This document shows, piece after piece, positions 52,611 through 60,755 of a DNA stretch of 64,000 nt. The first letter of the stretch is position 1. The number at the start of each line of letters is the position of its first letter. The position numbers were made by a program, and so were the translations under genes. The stretch comes from Collinsella phocaeensis. GTDB taxonomy: Bacteria; Actinomycetota; Coriobacteriia; Coriobacteriales; Coriobacteriaceae. The notes below the pieces were generated by a model. The model saw only the letters and a list, made by a program, of their open reading frames with translations, was not told the origin of the DNA and ran no database searches. Where the stretch lies: contig NZ_FQLR01000004.1 of the NCBI RefSeq assembly GCF_900119895.1, positions 1,364,001 through 1,428,000 of the forward strand, written 5' to 3'.

Positions 52611-53732
52611 TCAGGCGAACACGATCATGTTGTCGCGATGTATCGCGGGCTTGTGCGCGAGCTCGACCAGCAGACGGTTGCAGGCGATATCCTCCTGACG
52701 CATACCGCACGCGAGCTCGAGCGCGTCGGAGCCCGCTTCCGCGATACCGCGGGCGAGCACGGTCCCCGAGGGCCCGCGGACATCAAGCGTGTCCCCGGCG
52801 GAAAACGTCCCCTCGACGGCGACGATGCCCACGGGCAGCAGGGACGAGCCGTGCGAGACCAGGGCGTCCGCAGCCCCCTGGTCCACCGTCACGGTGCCGT
52901 GGGCGGAATCCCCGAGCGCGATCCATAGCTTGCGCGGCGCGATCTCGAGCCGGTCCGCAGGGGGGACGAACACCGTCCCCACGCGCTCCCCGCGCGCTAG
53001 ACGGACGAGCGGACGCTCCTCCGCCCCGCTGCATATGACGCTGCGGATGCCGGCGGTCATAAGGATGCGGGAGCTTCTGATCTTGGTGATCATGCCGCCC
53101 GTTCCCACCGCCGTGGTCGAGTCGCCGGCAGACCCGATGATCCGAGCATCGATCTTCTCGACGACGGGAATAAGCTCGGCGGTAGGGTCAAGCGAGGGAT
53201 TCGCGGTGTACAAGCCGTCGATATCCGAGAGGGTCACGCAGAGGTCGGCGGACACGAGGCAGCTCACGAGCGCCGCGAGCGTATCGTTGTCGCCGAATTT
53301 GATCTCGTCGACCGTCGTCGTATCGTTCTCGTTGACGATGGGGACGACGCCGAGCTCCACGAGGCGCGTCAGCGCGTCGCGCGCATGCAGGTATGAAGAC
53401 CGGCGCGCGGTGTCGTGGCGCGTAAGCAGGACGAGGGAGGTGTTGAGCCCCGCTGCGCGGAACACCTCGTCGTACGCGGCGGACAGGATGCACTGGCCGA
53501 CCGAGGCGCACGCCTGCAGGCTCGGCATATCGGCGGGGCGACGCGAGAAACCGAGATGCGGAGCGCCGCAGGCGATGGCGCCCGAGCTCACGACCACCAG
53601 GCTCCAGCCAAGGTCGCGCAGCTCCGAAGCCTGGGAGGCGAGCTGGGCGATGAAGTCGCGGCGCAGCACACGGTCGCGGCCGACCAGCGTGGAGGAACCG
53701 ATCTTGACGACCATGGTCTTCGATGCGTTCAT
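52611..53732 (-). CDS. proB: Glutamate 5-kinase
   Basis: First step of proline synthesis: ATP-dependent phosphorylation of glutamate. The 373-residue product has the amino-acid-kinase domain (VVKIGSSTLVGRDR, VVSSGAIACGAPHLGF, VNENDTTTVDEIKFGDND) and a C-terminal PUA domain (TVTVDQGAADALVSHGSSLL). I chose ATG 53732, with AAGGAG 8 nt upstream. In many bacteria this enzyme is feedback inhibited by proline through the PUA-containing form. It lies 72 nt after pncB in the same direction. Confidence 0.96.
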   Translation of the reverse strand: MNASKTMVVKIGSSTLVGRDRVLRRDFIAQLASQASELRDLGWSLVVVSSGAIACGAPHLGFSRRPADMPSLQACASVGQCILSAAYDEVFRAAGLNTSLVLLTRHDTARRSSYLHARDALTRLVELGVVPIVNENDTTTVDEIKFGDNDTLAALVSCLVSADLCVTLSDIDGLYTANPSLDPTAELIPVVEKIDARIIGSAGDSTTAVGTGGMITKIRSSRILMTAGIRSVICSGAEERPLVRLARGERVGTVFVPPADRLEIAPRKLWIALGDSAHGTVTVDQGAADALVSHGSSLLPVGIVAVEGTFSAGDTLDVRGPSGTVLARGIAEAGSDALELACGMRQEDIACNRLLVELAHKPAIHRDNMIVFA

Positions 53733-53804
53733 GGGCACGCTCCTTAGCGAGGCGGGGAACTGACGGGGAACGGCGGCACACCGGCCGCGCAGGCGGAAGA
53801 GGAG

Positions 53805-55316
53805 CTAGGCGCGCGCCTTCCTCCACGGCAGCACGGACGATGCGGCGGCCATACGCTCGCGAACGAGCTCGTCGCGCTCCCGGGCGAGACCCGCCTCCAT
53901 GCCCACCATGTAGGACTGCGGGTACAGGAAGCGCTTATACGCCGGGTCGAGCGACGCCAGCGCCGCCGCGCACCGGGCGCGCGCGTCCTCTATGGACTCG
54001 CGCGGGGAGCAGGCGCGGCCGCCTCGAACCTGCGGCTGCAGCAGCTCGCGCGCGCACAGGCCCTCGATATCGGCGACGAGGGCGGGGTCGTCCACGGCGA
54101 CGAGAGAGGGCGCCTCATCCGGCCGCGGCGGGCGCGCCTCGTCGTAGATCATGTCGCAAACGGGGCAGCCGGATGCGTCGATGTAGCGGCGAACCGCCTG
54201 AAGCCCCGGGATCGTGCGCTTATAGGGCTGCTCGGAGAGCTTGACTACGGGAGTCCAGGCGGCGCCCGCCGATTCGCGGCGCGCTGAAAGCTTGTACACG
54301 CACCCGAGCGCAGGCTGATCGTAGCAGGTGGCGAGCTTGGTGCCCACACCGAAGCTGTCGACGGGCGCCCCCTGGCCGAGCAGCGACTGTATCGTGTACT
54401 CATCCAGGTCGTTCGAGACCACGATGCGCACGTAGCCGAGCCCCTCCTCGTCGAAGCGGCTGCGCACGTAGGCCGAGAGCTTGGCGAGGTCACCCGAGTC
54501 GATCCGAACGCCCGCGAGGCGCTCCCCCGCCGCCTCCATCTCCTTCGCGACGACGATCGCGTTCTCCACGCCCTCGCGGACGTCGTAGGTGTCGATGAGC
54601 AGGACGCAGTTCTTGGGGCTGCTCTTGGCGAACGCGCGGAACGCCTCGAGCTCCGAAGGGAACGCCATGACCCAGCTGTGGGCATGGGTGCCGGAGACGG
54701 GGATGCCGTAGCGCCTGCCCGCCAGAACGTTCGAGGTCGAGGCGCATCCCGCCACATAGCTCGCGCGCGCCACGGCGACGCCGCCGTCGGGACCCTGCGC
54801 GCGGCGCAGGCCGAACTCGGCGACGGGCCTGCCTGCCGCCGCCGCGACGACGCGGGCGGTCTTGGTCGCGACCAGCGTCTGGAAGCCGACGATGTTCAGC
54901 AGCGCCGTCTCGAGCAGCTGGCACTCGAGCATCGAGCCCACCACGCGCACCATCGGCTCGCGCGGGAAGACGAGCTCGCCCTCGGGAACGGCGTCGACGT
55001 CGACGCGCGGCGAGAACCCGCGAAGATAGTCGAGGAACCCCGCGCAGAACAGGGCGCCGCCGCCCGGGGCGGAGATGCTCGAGAGATAGGCGATGTCCTC
55101 GTCGGTGAACCGCATGTTCTCGACGAGCTCGGGGAGCTCCGCAGTGCCGCACATCACGGCGTACGCGCTCCCGAAGGGACGGTCGCGGTAGAACGCCGTG
55201 AAGCACGCCTCGTCGTCGATCTTGCCGTTCTGCCACAGCCCTTGGGCCATGGTGAGCTCATACAAGTCGGTAAGCAGGGCTATGTCGGTCGGATGCGCGA
55301 TATCGGTCAGTGCCAT
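53805..55316 (-). CDS. pncB: Nicotinate phosphoribosyltransferase
   Basis: Salvages nicotinate to nicotinate mononucleotide for NAD synthesis. The 503-residue product belongs to the longer bacterial type. The family motif GTHAHSWVMAFPSE is near residue 220, and phosphate-binding regions VRIDSGDLAKLS and DSFGVGTKLATCYDQPALG are intact. A C-terminal Cys/His-free extension carries two CPVC-like residues (ASGCPVCDMIYDE). Start ATG 55316. It is followed by proB and preceded by a small membrane protein gene on the same strand. Confidence 0.94.
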   Translation of the reverse strand: MALTDIAHPTDIALLTDLYELTMAQGLWQNGKIDDEACFTAFYRDRPFGSAYAVMCGTAELPELVENMRFTDEDIAYLSSISAPGGGALFCAGFLDYLRGFSPRVDVDAVPEGELVFPREPMVRVVGSMLECQLLETALLNIVGFQTLVATKTARVVAAAAGRPVAEFGLRRAQGPDGGVAVARASYVAGCASTSNVLAGRRYGIPVSGTHAHSWVMAFPSELEAFRAFAKSSPKNCVLLIDTYDVREGVENAIVVAKEMEAAGERLAGVRIDSGDLAKLSAYVRSRFDEEGLGYVRIVVSNDLDEYTIQSLLGQGAPVDSFGVGTKLATCYDQPALGCVYKLSARRESAGAAWTPVVKLSEQPYKRTIPGLQAVRRYIDASGCPVCDMIYDEARPPRPDEAPSLVAVDDPALVADIEGLCARELLQPQVRGGRACSPRESIEDARARCAAALASLDPAYKRFLYPQSYMVGMEAGLARERDELVRERMAAASSVLPWRKARA

Positions 55317-55378
55317 GGAAGCTCCTCGTGAGTAATGAAGGTGCGCGGCGGCGGTTTGCCCCGCACGGGCTCGCGTCG

Positions 55379-55753
55379 CTATCCGACCAAGCCGGCGTTG
55401 CTGAGCACGACCCACACCATGCCGCCCACGGCGCACAGAGCGCATACGGCGATCACGATCTTCTGGGCGGGGGCCATGCCGGGCACGTCGTCATCGGATT
55501 CCGGCGTCATCACCATGCGCTGACCGAAGGTGGGCTCGCCGACGGGCTCCTCCGCGCGGCGGGGACGGCGAGGGGCGGGCTTGGCGTCAGGCGCGGGAGC
55601 CGACTCGGCGCGCGCGGCGCGACGGAGCTCCTCGAGCTCGGCGCGCTCGCGGCGGGCGCGCTCGGCCTCCTCGCGGGCGGCCTTCTCCGCACGGAGCTGC
55701 TCGAGCTCGGCGCGCTCCTCGTCCGTGAGCGGCATCGCTTCCCTATCCTGCAT
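55379..55753 (-). CDS. Small coiled-coil membrane-anchored protein
   Basis: A 124-residue protein of unknown function. The N-terminal half is a highly charged Glu/Arg/Ala helix (LTDEERAELEQLRAEKAARE) with coiled-coil character. A Pro-rich linker follows, then one C-terminal membrane segment (IVIAVCALCAVGGMVWVVLS). The orientation suggests a tail-anchored or cytoplasm-facing coiled coil. GGAGG lies 7 nt before ATG 55753; ATGs at 55810 and 55735 are alternatives. It ends 62 nt before pncB. Confidence 0.65.
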   Translation of the reverse strand: MQDREAMPLTDEERAELEQLRAEKAAREEAERARRERAELEELRRAARAESAPAPDAKPAPRRPRRAEEPVGEPTFGQRMVMTPESDDDVPGMAPAQKIVIAVCALCAVGGMVWVVLSNAGLVG

Positions 55754-55966
55754 GCGGCGGCCTCCGTCTCCCCGGCGCGACCCGGCGGGCACGCGCACGT
55801 ATCCAATCATGGGTGTAAGTATACCGCGCAACGGGTGCGGCTCGAGACCGCAGGATAAATGAGCGCCATATCGGGCGCGCCGTGCTCGAGACCTTTCGCG
55901 GCGACGCGGAGCCAACGGGGGGTGCGCGCCGACGGCGCCCGGCCCGGACGCGTCGCTTAGGAGAGC

Positions 55967-56194
55967 CTAGCGGCGCGGCGGACGGCTCCTCAGCAGCTCG
56001 CTCGGCTCGACGCCCAGCGCCGCCGCGACCTTGCACAACGTATCGAGCTGGGCATTCGCCTCTCCGCGCTCCATCTTGTCGAGAATCGGCCTGCTGATTC
56101 CGGCGGTCATGCAGAAGTCGACCTTCGACATACCGTGTGCCCGGCGAAGCCGGCGCACATTCGTTCCCAAGATATGTCGGAGATTCTCGTTCAT
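55967..56194 (-). CDS. Small XRE-family DNA-binding regulator
   Basis: A 75-residue protein that is only a helix-turn-helix of the Cro/C1 type: LGTNVRRLRRAHGMSKVDFC with GISRPILDKMERGEANAQLD as recognition helix region. No sensory domain is attached. It is paired with another such ORF 73 nt upstream on the same strand. Targets are not known. Confidence 0.8.
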   Translation of the reverse strand: MNENLRHILGTNVRRLRRAHGMSKVDFCMTAGISRPILDKMERGEANAQLDTLCKVAAALGVEPSELLRSRPPRR

Positions 56195-56267
56195 GCTGCC
56201 GAGTCTGAAGTGGCCGGAGCTTCGGGACGTAACTCGCAGTTTACATTTTCATCCAATCGCATGGCAT

Positions 56268-56510
56268 CTACATGGGTTCGCGAGGAGCATCCCTCCGCAA
56301 CAGCAACCACGCCTCCGTGCCCAGACCGGACGCGACGCGCTCGAGAGTGTCCAGGCGAACGTTCGCGTCCCCTTGCTCGAGCTTTCGGATGGTGGTGCCG
56401 CAGAGCCCCACCATCAGTCCGAAACGATATGTCGAAAGGCCCATGACCTCCCGCCCCTCGCGCACGCGGCGCGCCAGGGTCTTGCTCACAACAGTATCCA
56501 TAGCGAGCAT
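56268..56510 (-). CDS. Small XRE-family DNA-binding regulator
   Basis: An 80-residue helix-turn-helix protein: ARRVREGREVMGLSTYRFGL followed by GLCGTTIRKLEQGDANVRLD. The GDANVRLDTLERVA end matches GEANAQLDTLCKVA of its neighbour, so the two are relatives by duplication or recruitment. A start at ATG 56501 is also possible. The radical SAM gene lies upstream on the same strand, 73 bp away. Confidence 0.78.
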   Translation of the reverse strand: MLAMDTVVSKTLARRVREGREVMGLSTYRFGLMVGLCGTTIRKLEQGDANVRLDTLERVASGLGTEAWLLLRRDAPREPM

Positions 56511-56583
56511 AATGGGTCATTATTTCACCAAGGACAGAAGTTACGCTTTACATCGGACCGACGGAAAGCTCACACGATGGGAA

Positions 56584-57546
56584 CTAGGCTCCGCGCTTCT
56601 CGGTGGGTCCGTCAGCCGCCTTTAGCACGCCGGTCGTATCGAATGCGGGGGTGAAGCTTTCGTCGACCGCGCCGCCCTCCTGCCAAAACATGGTGGTGAA
56701 GCCCAGGTCGTCCGCATGGTCGAGCACGCGCTCGTATTCCTCGCTCGTGACGGGACGCGACAGCTCCCCTCCCTCGCTCAGCATCCGCTCGTTCGGCGTG
56801 TACTGGTTCATGACGGAGATGGGAACATCGCCCACGGCGTCCCACACCGTGTCGAGCACGCGGCAAGAGTCCTCGGCATGCCCGGGCAGCACCAGATGGC
56901 GCACGATGACGCCGCGAAGCATCATGCCCTTCGAATCGCAGCGCGCGCCCCCGCGGCGCTCGACCGCTTCGACCATCTCGACCAAGGCGCGCCGGGCGAC
57001 ACCCGGATAGTCGGCGACATGGGAGCAGGACCGCGCAAGCTCCGCATCGGCGTACTTGAAGTCCGTCAGCCAGATATCGACCGTCTGCTCGAGCGCGCGC
57101 ACGGCGGCGACCCGCTCGTATCCGCTGGTGTTGTACACGATCGGGATGGTGAGCCCCTGGGCACGGGCGCAGGCCACCGCATCGGGCAGGAGGTGCGCGA
57201 ACTGCGTCGCGGTGACCAGGTTGATGTTATGGGCCCCCTGCTCCTGGAGCTCCAGCATGATCTGCACCAAGCGCCCGGGCTCGACCTCGACACCGAAGTT
57301 GCCGGTCGAGATCTCGTGGTTCTGGCAGTACACGCATTTCAGCGGACAGCCCGAGAAAAACACGGTGCCCGATCCCCGCTCGCCGGATATCGGCGGCTCC
57401 TCCCACATGTGCAGCGCCGCACGCGCGATGCGCAGAGAACCGGCCGCGCCGCAGACCCCCGCGAATCCCCCCGCGCGATCGGCTCCGCACCTACGCGGGC
57501 ACAGGGCGCACGCATCGAGAGTTCCGGCAAAAAGACTGCTATTCAT
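56584..57546 (-). CDS. Radical SAM protein (PflX/COG1313-like)
   Basis: A 320-residue radical S-adenosylmethionine protein. The cluster-binding motif is FFSGCPLKCVYCQNHEIS (CxxxCxxC) near residue 75. Extra cysteines in CALCPRRCGADR upstream may bind a second metal site. It resembles proteins annotated as pyruvate formate-lyase activating enzyme homologues, of unproven function. ATG 57546 is chosen; the frame upstream to 57603 lacks support. No pyruvate formate-lyase gene is nearby, so its partner is elsewhere or different. Confidence 0.85.
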   Translation of the reverse strand: MNSSLFAGTLDACALCPRRCGADRAGGFAGVCGAAGSLRIARAALHMWEEPPISGERGSGTVFFSGCPLKCVYCQNHEISTGNFGVEVEPGRLVQIMLELQEQGAHNINLVTATQFAHLLPDAVACARAQGLTIPIVYNTSGYERVAAVRALEQTVDIWLTDFKYADAELARSCSHVADYPGVARRALVEMVEAVERRGGARCDSKGMMLRGVIVRHLVLPGHAEDSCRVLDTVWDAVGDVPISVMNQYTPNERMLSEGGELSRPVTSEEYERVLDHADDLGFTTMFWQEGGAVDESFTPAFDTTGVLKAADGPTEKRGA

Positions 57547-57671
57547 GTTTCTACCTGCGAGAGAATCACACTGTTCGCCCGAACTGGACACGGGCACGTA
57601 CATCGCTCATCTTCCTTCACCATTTTTCGTAAGTCAAGACTGGTATTGGAAAAGGCCTGCCCTATGATGAA

Positions 57672-57850
57672 GTTGTTCCGCCCCACGCGGAGCAACTGGG
57701 TGAACCGTCGCGTTTATTTAGGGAGCCCACACAGTCGTTGCCGGTACAGGTATCCTTCGTTGTTAAGGACGCTGGAGGGCGCGATGAGGGCGCCCACCTT
57801 GAAGAGGTGGGTTCATTATCGTGAAGTGTGGGGCGGTCCTCTTCCGACGA
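57672..57850 (+). ncRNA. ssrS: Probable 6S RNA
   Basis: About 180 nt that fold into a long rod: CCGCCCCAC at the 5' end pairs with GTGGGGCGG at the 3' end; TGAACC pairs with GGTTCA; GTCGCG pairs with CGCGAT further in; and TCCTT-CGTTGTT-AAGGA closes the apex. The 3' strand carries a small hairpin CCCACCTTGAAGAGGTGGG, comparable to the CACCUUGAA...GGUUCA part of the E. coli 6S central bubble. TATGAT about 10 nt upstream is a plausible -10, and a T-run (TTTTTTT) follows. 6S RNA binds RNA polymerase holoenzyme. Assignment rests on structure only. Confidence 0.5.
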
Positions 57851-57859
57851 TTTTTTTCG

Positions 57860-57887
57860 TTGACAGTGACACGATTGCTGCTATCAT
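57860..57887 (+). promoter_or_regulatory. Promoter of tRNA-Ala
   Basis: Consensus TTGACA and TATCAT with a 16-bp spacer, 14 nt before the mature tRNA-Ala 5' end. Confidence 0.8.
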
Positions 57888-57900
57888 AACTTTTCGTCTT

Positions 57901-57976
57901 GGGGACGTAGCTCAGCTGGGAGAGCGCTGCCGTCGCATGGCAGAGGCCGAGGGTTCGATTCCCTTCGTCTCCACCA
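57901..57976 (+). tRNA. tRNA-Ala (CGC)
   Basis: Complete cloverleaf: acceptor GGGGACG/CGTCTCC with the G3-U70 wobble pair that marks alanine identity, D-arm TAGCTCAGCTGGGAGAGC, anticodon loop GTCGCAT (CGC), T-loop GGTTCGATTCCC, discriminator A, encoded CCA. Confidence 0.97.
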
Positions 57977-57986
57977 ATGACTTGTG

Positions 57987-58016
57987 AAGGCTCCGACTTC
58001 GGTTGGAGCCTTTTTA
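57987..58016 (+). terminator. Terminator of tRNA-Ala
   Basis: GGCTCCGAC-TTCG-GTTGGAGCC followed by TTTTTA, 11 nt past the tRNA end. The T-tract runs straight into IS copy 2. Confidence 0.88.
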
Positions 58017-58042
58017 ATATGAGTTGAACATTGTCAAGTGGC

Positions 58043-58326
58043 AAAAAGGCCCTGCCCTCCGCGGAGCTACCGCGGAGGGCAGGGTCCATCTATCTTCACC
58101 CGGTGGCCGCGCCGCTTGAGGGCGTGTCTGCTCGACGCACGTTCGGCACTCTAATATCCGCGGGTCGGAACCGCATCTCGTTGCTACGGCTGGGGGCCTC
58201 CGCTCGGTCGCAGTCTCGTGGCGGGCGTGGCGGTCTCCCGCCGCCCAGAAAAAGGACTGGAACGGCCTCCCAACGGCCTCGAGCGCGGCGAGCCCCCGGG
58301 GTCGGACTCCTATGGGGCCGCGGGCG
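58043..58326 (-). ncRNA. Candidate bridge/seek RNA in the IS right end, copy 2
   Basis: Same non-coding stretch as in copy 1, with the CCAG-TCCTTTTT-CTGG hairpin at 58245-58260 and the terminator at 58043-58084. The loop matches CCTTTTT of the tRNA-Ala terminator next to this copy exactly over seven bases. Confidence 0.45.
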
Positions 58327-59430
58327 CTACCGGGCCATGAGCGCTATCGCCCAGACCCAGCAGGCCATCTCGCGGGCCGTCGCGCAGTTCGCCACGCACG
58401 GCCTCTTCCCCGCCTGGGACATGGCGTCCCGCCTGTCCTGCAGGCGGCGGTTGCACTTCGCGGCGTGCCTCGACACGGCCGGCGCGACCCCGTGGCCCGG
58501 CCTCGGCTTCTTGGGGTGCCTCGTCGACATCGGGACGTGCCAGGACGCCTCGACCAGCGCGCGCCGGACGTGGCCGTTACCGGCGCGGGTGATCCCGCCG
58601 CGCGACTCCGTCTCGCCGCTCGAGCGCTCCGAGGGGGCCAGGCCGCACCACGAGGCGAACGACGGCGCGGTCGGGAACCTCGAGAAGTCGCCGGCCTCGG
58701 CGGCGAGCAGGAAGGCACTCGCGACGTCGATGCCCTTCACCAGGCAGAGCGCGTCGACGACAGGCGCCCACTCGGGGCGCGCGGCGGCCTCCTCCACCTT
58801 GCGCTCGAGCTCCCTCTTGGCCTCGGCGCAGCGCTCCACGGCGTCCATGTAGTGCTCGTAGGCGGCCGCGTCGTCGGCCTCGCCGAACTCGATCGACCTC
58901 GCCCACCTCCAGTACGCCTCGGTCCAGTTCGACCTGCGGCGCCCGGCCGGCGTCGTCTCGTCGAACACCAGGCCGTGCCTGAGCAGGAACTTGGACATGC
59001 GCTGCCTGGCGCGCTGCAGGTCGTCGCGGGCGTCCTCGAGCGCGCGGGAGAGGTCCCGGGCGGCCTCGGTGCGGTCATCGGGCACCCACACCTCGACGAC
59101 GTTGCGGCAGGCGAGGAGCCTGGCCAGCCACTCGGCGTCGCGCCGGTCGTTCTTGCGGCCCCGGTCGGCCGCGGGCCGGTGCATCTTGGAGACGGCGCCC
59201 ACGGCGCAGTCGACGCCGAGGGCGCGCAGGGCGCGGCACAGGTGGAAGCCGGTCGGGCCGCTCTCGTACACCGCCTTGGGCGACTCGAACCCCAGGACCC
59301 ACTCGGCGACCGACGCCGGGTCGTAGCCGAACCTGGCCCGGACCACCTCGCCGGTCATGGGGTCGAAGGCGCATGCGGAGATGCTCCTCGCGTGGACGTC
59401 GAGACCGATGGCTGTGACATAATTGGACAT
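58327..59430 (-). CDS. IS110-family transposase, copy 2
   Basis: Same 367-residue DEDD transposase as copy 1, with one amino-acid difference: WVPDDRTEAARD here, WVPDERTEAARD there. Both reading frames are intact, and the near-identity says the element moved recently. It is the only gene in the element. Confidence 0.95.
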   Translation of the reverse strand: MSNYVTAIGLDVHARSISACAFDPMTGEVVRARFGYDPASVAEWVLGFESPKAVYESGPTGFHLCRALRALGVDCAVGAVSKMHRPAADRGRKNDRRDAEWLARLLACRNVVEVWVPDDRTEAARDLSRALEDARDDLQRARQRMSKFLLRHGLVFDETTPAGRRRSNWTEAYWRWARSIEFGEADDAAAYEHYMDAVERCAEAKRELERKVEEAAARPEWAPVVDALCLVKGIDVASAFLLAAEAGDFSRFPTAPSFASWCGLAPSERSSGETESRGGITRAGNGHVRRALVEASWHVPMSTRHPKKPRPGHGVAPAVSRHAAKCNRRLQDRRDAMSQAGKRPCVANCATAREMACWVWAIALMAR

Positions 59431-59551
59431 GGCGGGCCCCTCTCCGTCGCATGTGGCGCGCGGCCACGGTTGGCGTTACGACCATTGTCGCCCGACCCAC
59501 GATAGAGCTACAAGGGGAGGGGCTCCCAATGTTCAACTCATATCGTCTCAT

Positions 59552-59585
59552 GCGCCCTCCCGGGGAATCGAACCCGGAAGGGCGC
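59552..59585 (-). other. tRNA-like minihelix next to the IS end
   Basis: On the minus strand GCGCCCT and AGGGCGC form a perfect seven-base acceptor-like stem around CCGGGTTCGATTCCCCGG, which has the GTTCGANNC of a tRNA T-arm. D-arm and anticodon arm are missing. It looks like a tRNA gene with an internal deletion, or the 3' end of a tRNA used as an insertion point. Confidence 0.4.
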
Positions 59586-59630
59586 GGAGCCGCAAGGACG
59601 GCGAAGTCGTTTTTCCGGCGGAGCGACATC

Positions 59631-59760
59631 TTGTCAGATAATCATGATGTTCCGACGCGCTCCGTCGGAAAACCAAGGCAGCACGGGACCTTTTGTCAGC
59701 AAATCACGATTTCTCGACAGGACTGCATCCCCGCTTGGCGAATCATGATTTCCTGACAGG
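59631..59760. repeat. Cluster of three AATCATGATT-centred dyads
   Basis: Three related sites with centres near 59644, 59706 and 59745: TGTCAGATAATCATGATGTT, TGTCAGCAAATCACGATTTC and GCGAATCATGATTTCCTGAC. The complete form would be the palindrome GTCAG-GAAATCATGATTTC-CTGAC. The last two share GACAGGAC afterwards. They lie 170-300 bp before the polysaccharide exporter and may be operators or short dispersed repeats. The remaining part of the 375-bp gap holds no gene. Confidence 0.5.
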
Positions 59761-59927
59761 ACCGACCTTCCAGCATTGCCCGTGCCACGCCAAGCGGGCA
59801 CGCTCCCGATGGCGTCCCCGGCGGCACGCTGGGCAGCGCGCCGCAGCGTGCAAATCCTGTGCCGTCCCAACCCCTGTGCTACCATATCCCCTCGTAAGAG
59901 ATACAGACAAGCGTCGAGGAGCGACCT

Positions 59928-60746
59928 GTGGCAAACAGCCCCACCTGCGCGACGGCGTCCCACGCCCGCAGCGAATACCAGAAGAACCTCTTCATCCTGA
60001 AACAGCTCGTCACCAAAGACTTCAAGCTCAAATACCGCCGCAGCGTGCTGGGCGTCGCATGGTCGGTCCTGAACCCCTTGCTGATGATGGTCGTCATGAG
60101 CATCGTGTTCTCCTTCCTGTTCAGCGCCAACATCGAGAACTACCCGCTCTACCTTATCTTGGGCAACATCACGTTCGCCCTCATGACCGACTCCACGAAC
60201 GCGGCGCTCGTCTCCTTCATCGAGGCTGCCCCGCTGCTCAAGAAGGTAAAAGTCGCGCGTTTCGTCTTCCCGCTGCAGAAGGTCCTGTTCGCGCTCGTCA
60301 ACTTCTCCTTCTCCCTGGTCGCCGTCGCGATCGTCATGCTGTGGTTCCGCGTCGTGCCCACCTGGCACCTCGTGTGGCTGCCTGTATGCCTCGCGCTGCT
60401 CGTCGTGTTCTGCGTCGGCATCGGCCTCATCATCGGCTCGCTCGCCGTCTTCTTCCGCGACGTCATCCATCTGTGGGGCGTCATCCTCACGGCGTGGACC
60501 TATCTCACGCCCATCTTCTGGGACTTCCAGATGCTGCTGGACCGCGGCGCCCCCGCATGGGTCATCGGCATCGTCAAGGTGAACCCCATGTACAACTTCG
60601 TCACGTTCATGCGCGACATCTTCCTGTGGAACCAGAGCCCTGCGGCATCGACCCTCCTCATGTGCGCGGGCTGGGCGGCGGTCACGCTCCTGATCGGCAT
60701 CGCCGTCTTCCGGAAGACCCAGCACAAGTTCATCCTCTACGTCTAA
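59928..60746 (+). CDS. Polysaccharide/teichoic-acid ABC exporter permease
   Basis: A 272-residue membrane protein of the ABC-2 type (TagG/Wzm/RfbA). After a short cytoplasmic start it has VTKDFKLKYRRSVLGVAWSV, the amphipathic region typical of these exporters, and six hydrophobic segments including VMSIVFSFLFSANI. It should export a finished lipid-linked polymer together with the ATPase 9 nt downstream. The GTG start has GAGGAG 7 nt upstream. Confidence 0.9.
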   Translation: MANSPTCATASHARSEYQKNLFILKQLVTKDFKLKYRRSVLGVAWSVLNPLLMMVVMSIVFSFLFSANIENYPLYLILGNITFALMTDSTNAALVSFIEAAPLLKKVKVARFVFPLQKVLFALVNFSFSLVAVAIVMLWFRVVPTWHLVWLPVCLALLVVFCVGIGLIIGSLAVFFRDVIHLWGVILTAWTYLTPIFWDFQMLLDRGAPAWVIGIVKVNPMYNFVTFMRDIFLWNQSPAASTLLMCAGWAAVTLLIGIAVFRKTQHKFILYV

Positions 60747-60755
60747 GGAATCCTC

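Larger units (their letters stand above)
58017..59552 (-). mobile_element. IS110-family (IS1111-like) insertion sequence, copy 2
   Basis: Inverted copy of the element at 35677-37212; 1,536 bp, with only two substitutions seen by eye, both within the transposase gene. Subterminal inverted repeats are at 58017-58033 and 59527-59543. Its right (transposase-distal) end abuts the T-tract of the tRNA-Ala terminator; its left end joins a tRNA-like hairpin. No target duplication is apparent, as expected for this family. Confidence 0.9.

Noticed and set aside
35677-59552. Composite transposon or genomic island between the two IS copies
   Set aside because: The enclosed genes are core functions (rho, argS, proA, proB, tRNAs) with the same composition as the flanks, so the segment is chromosomal rather than imported.
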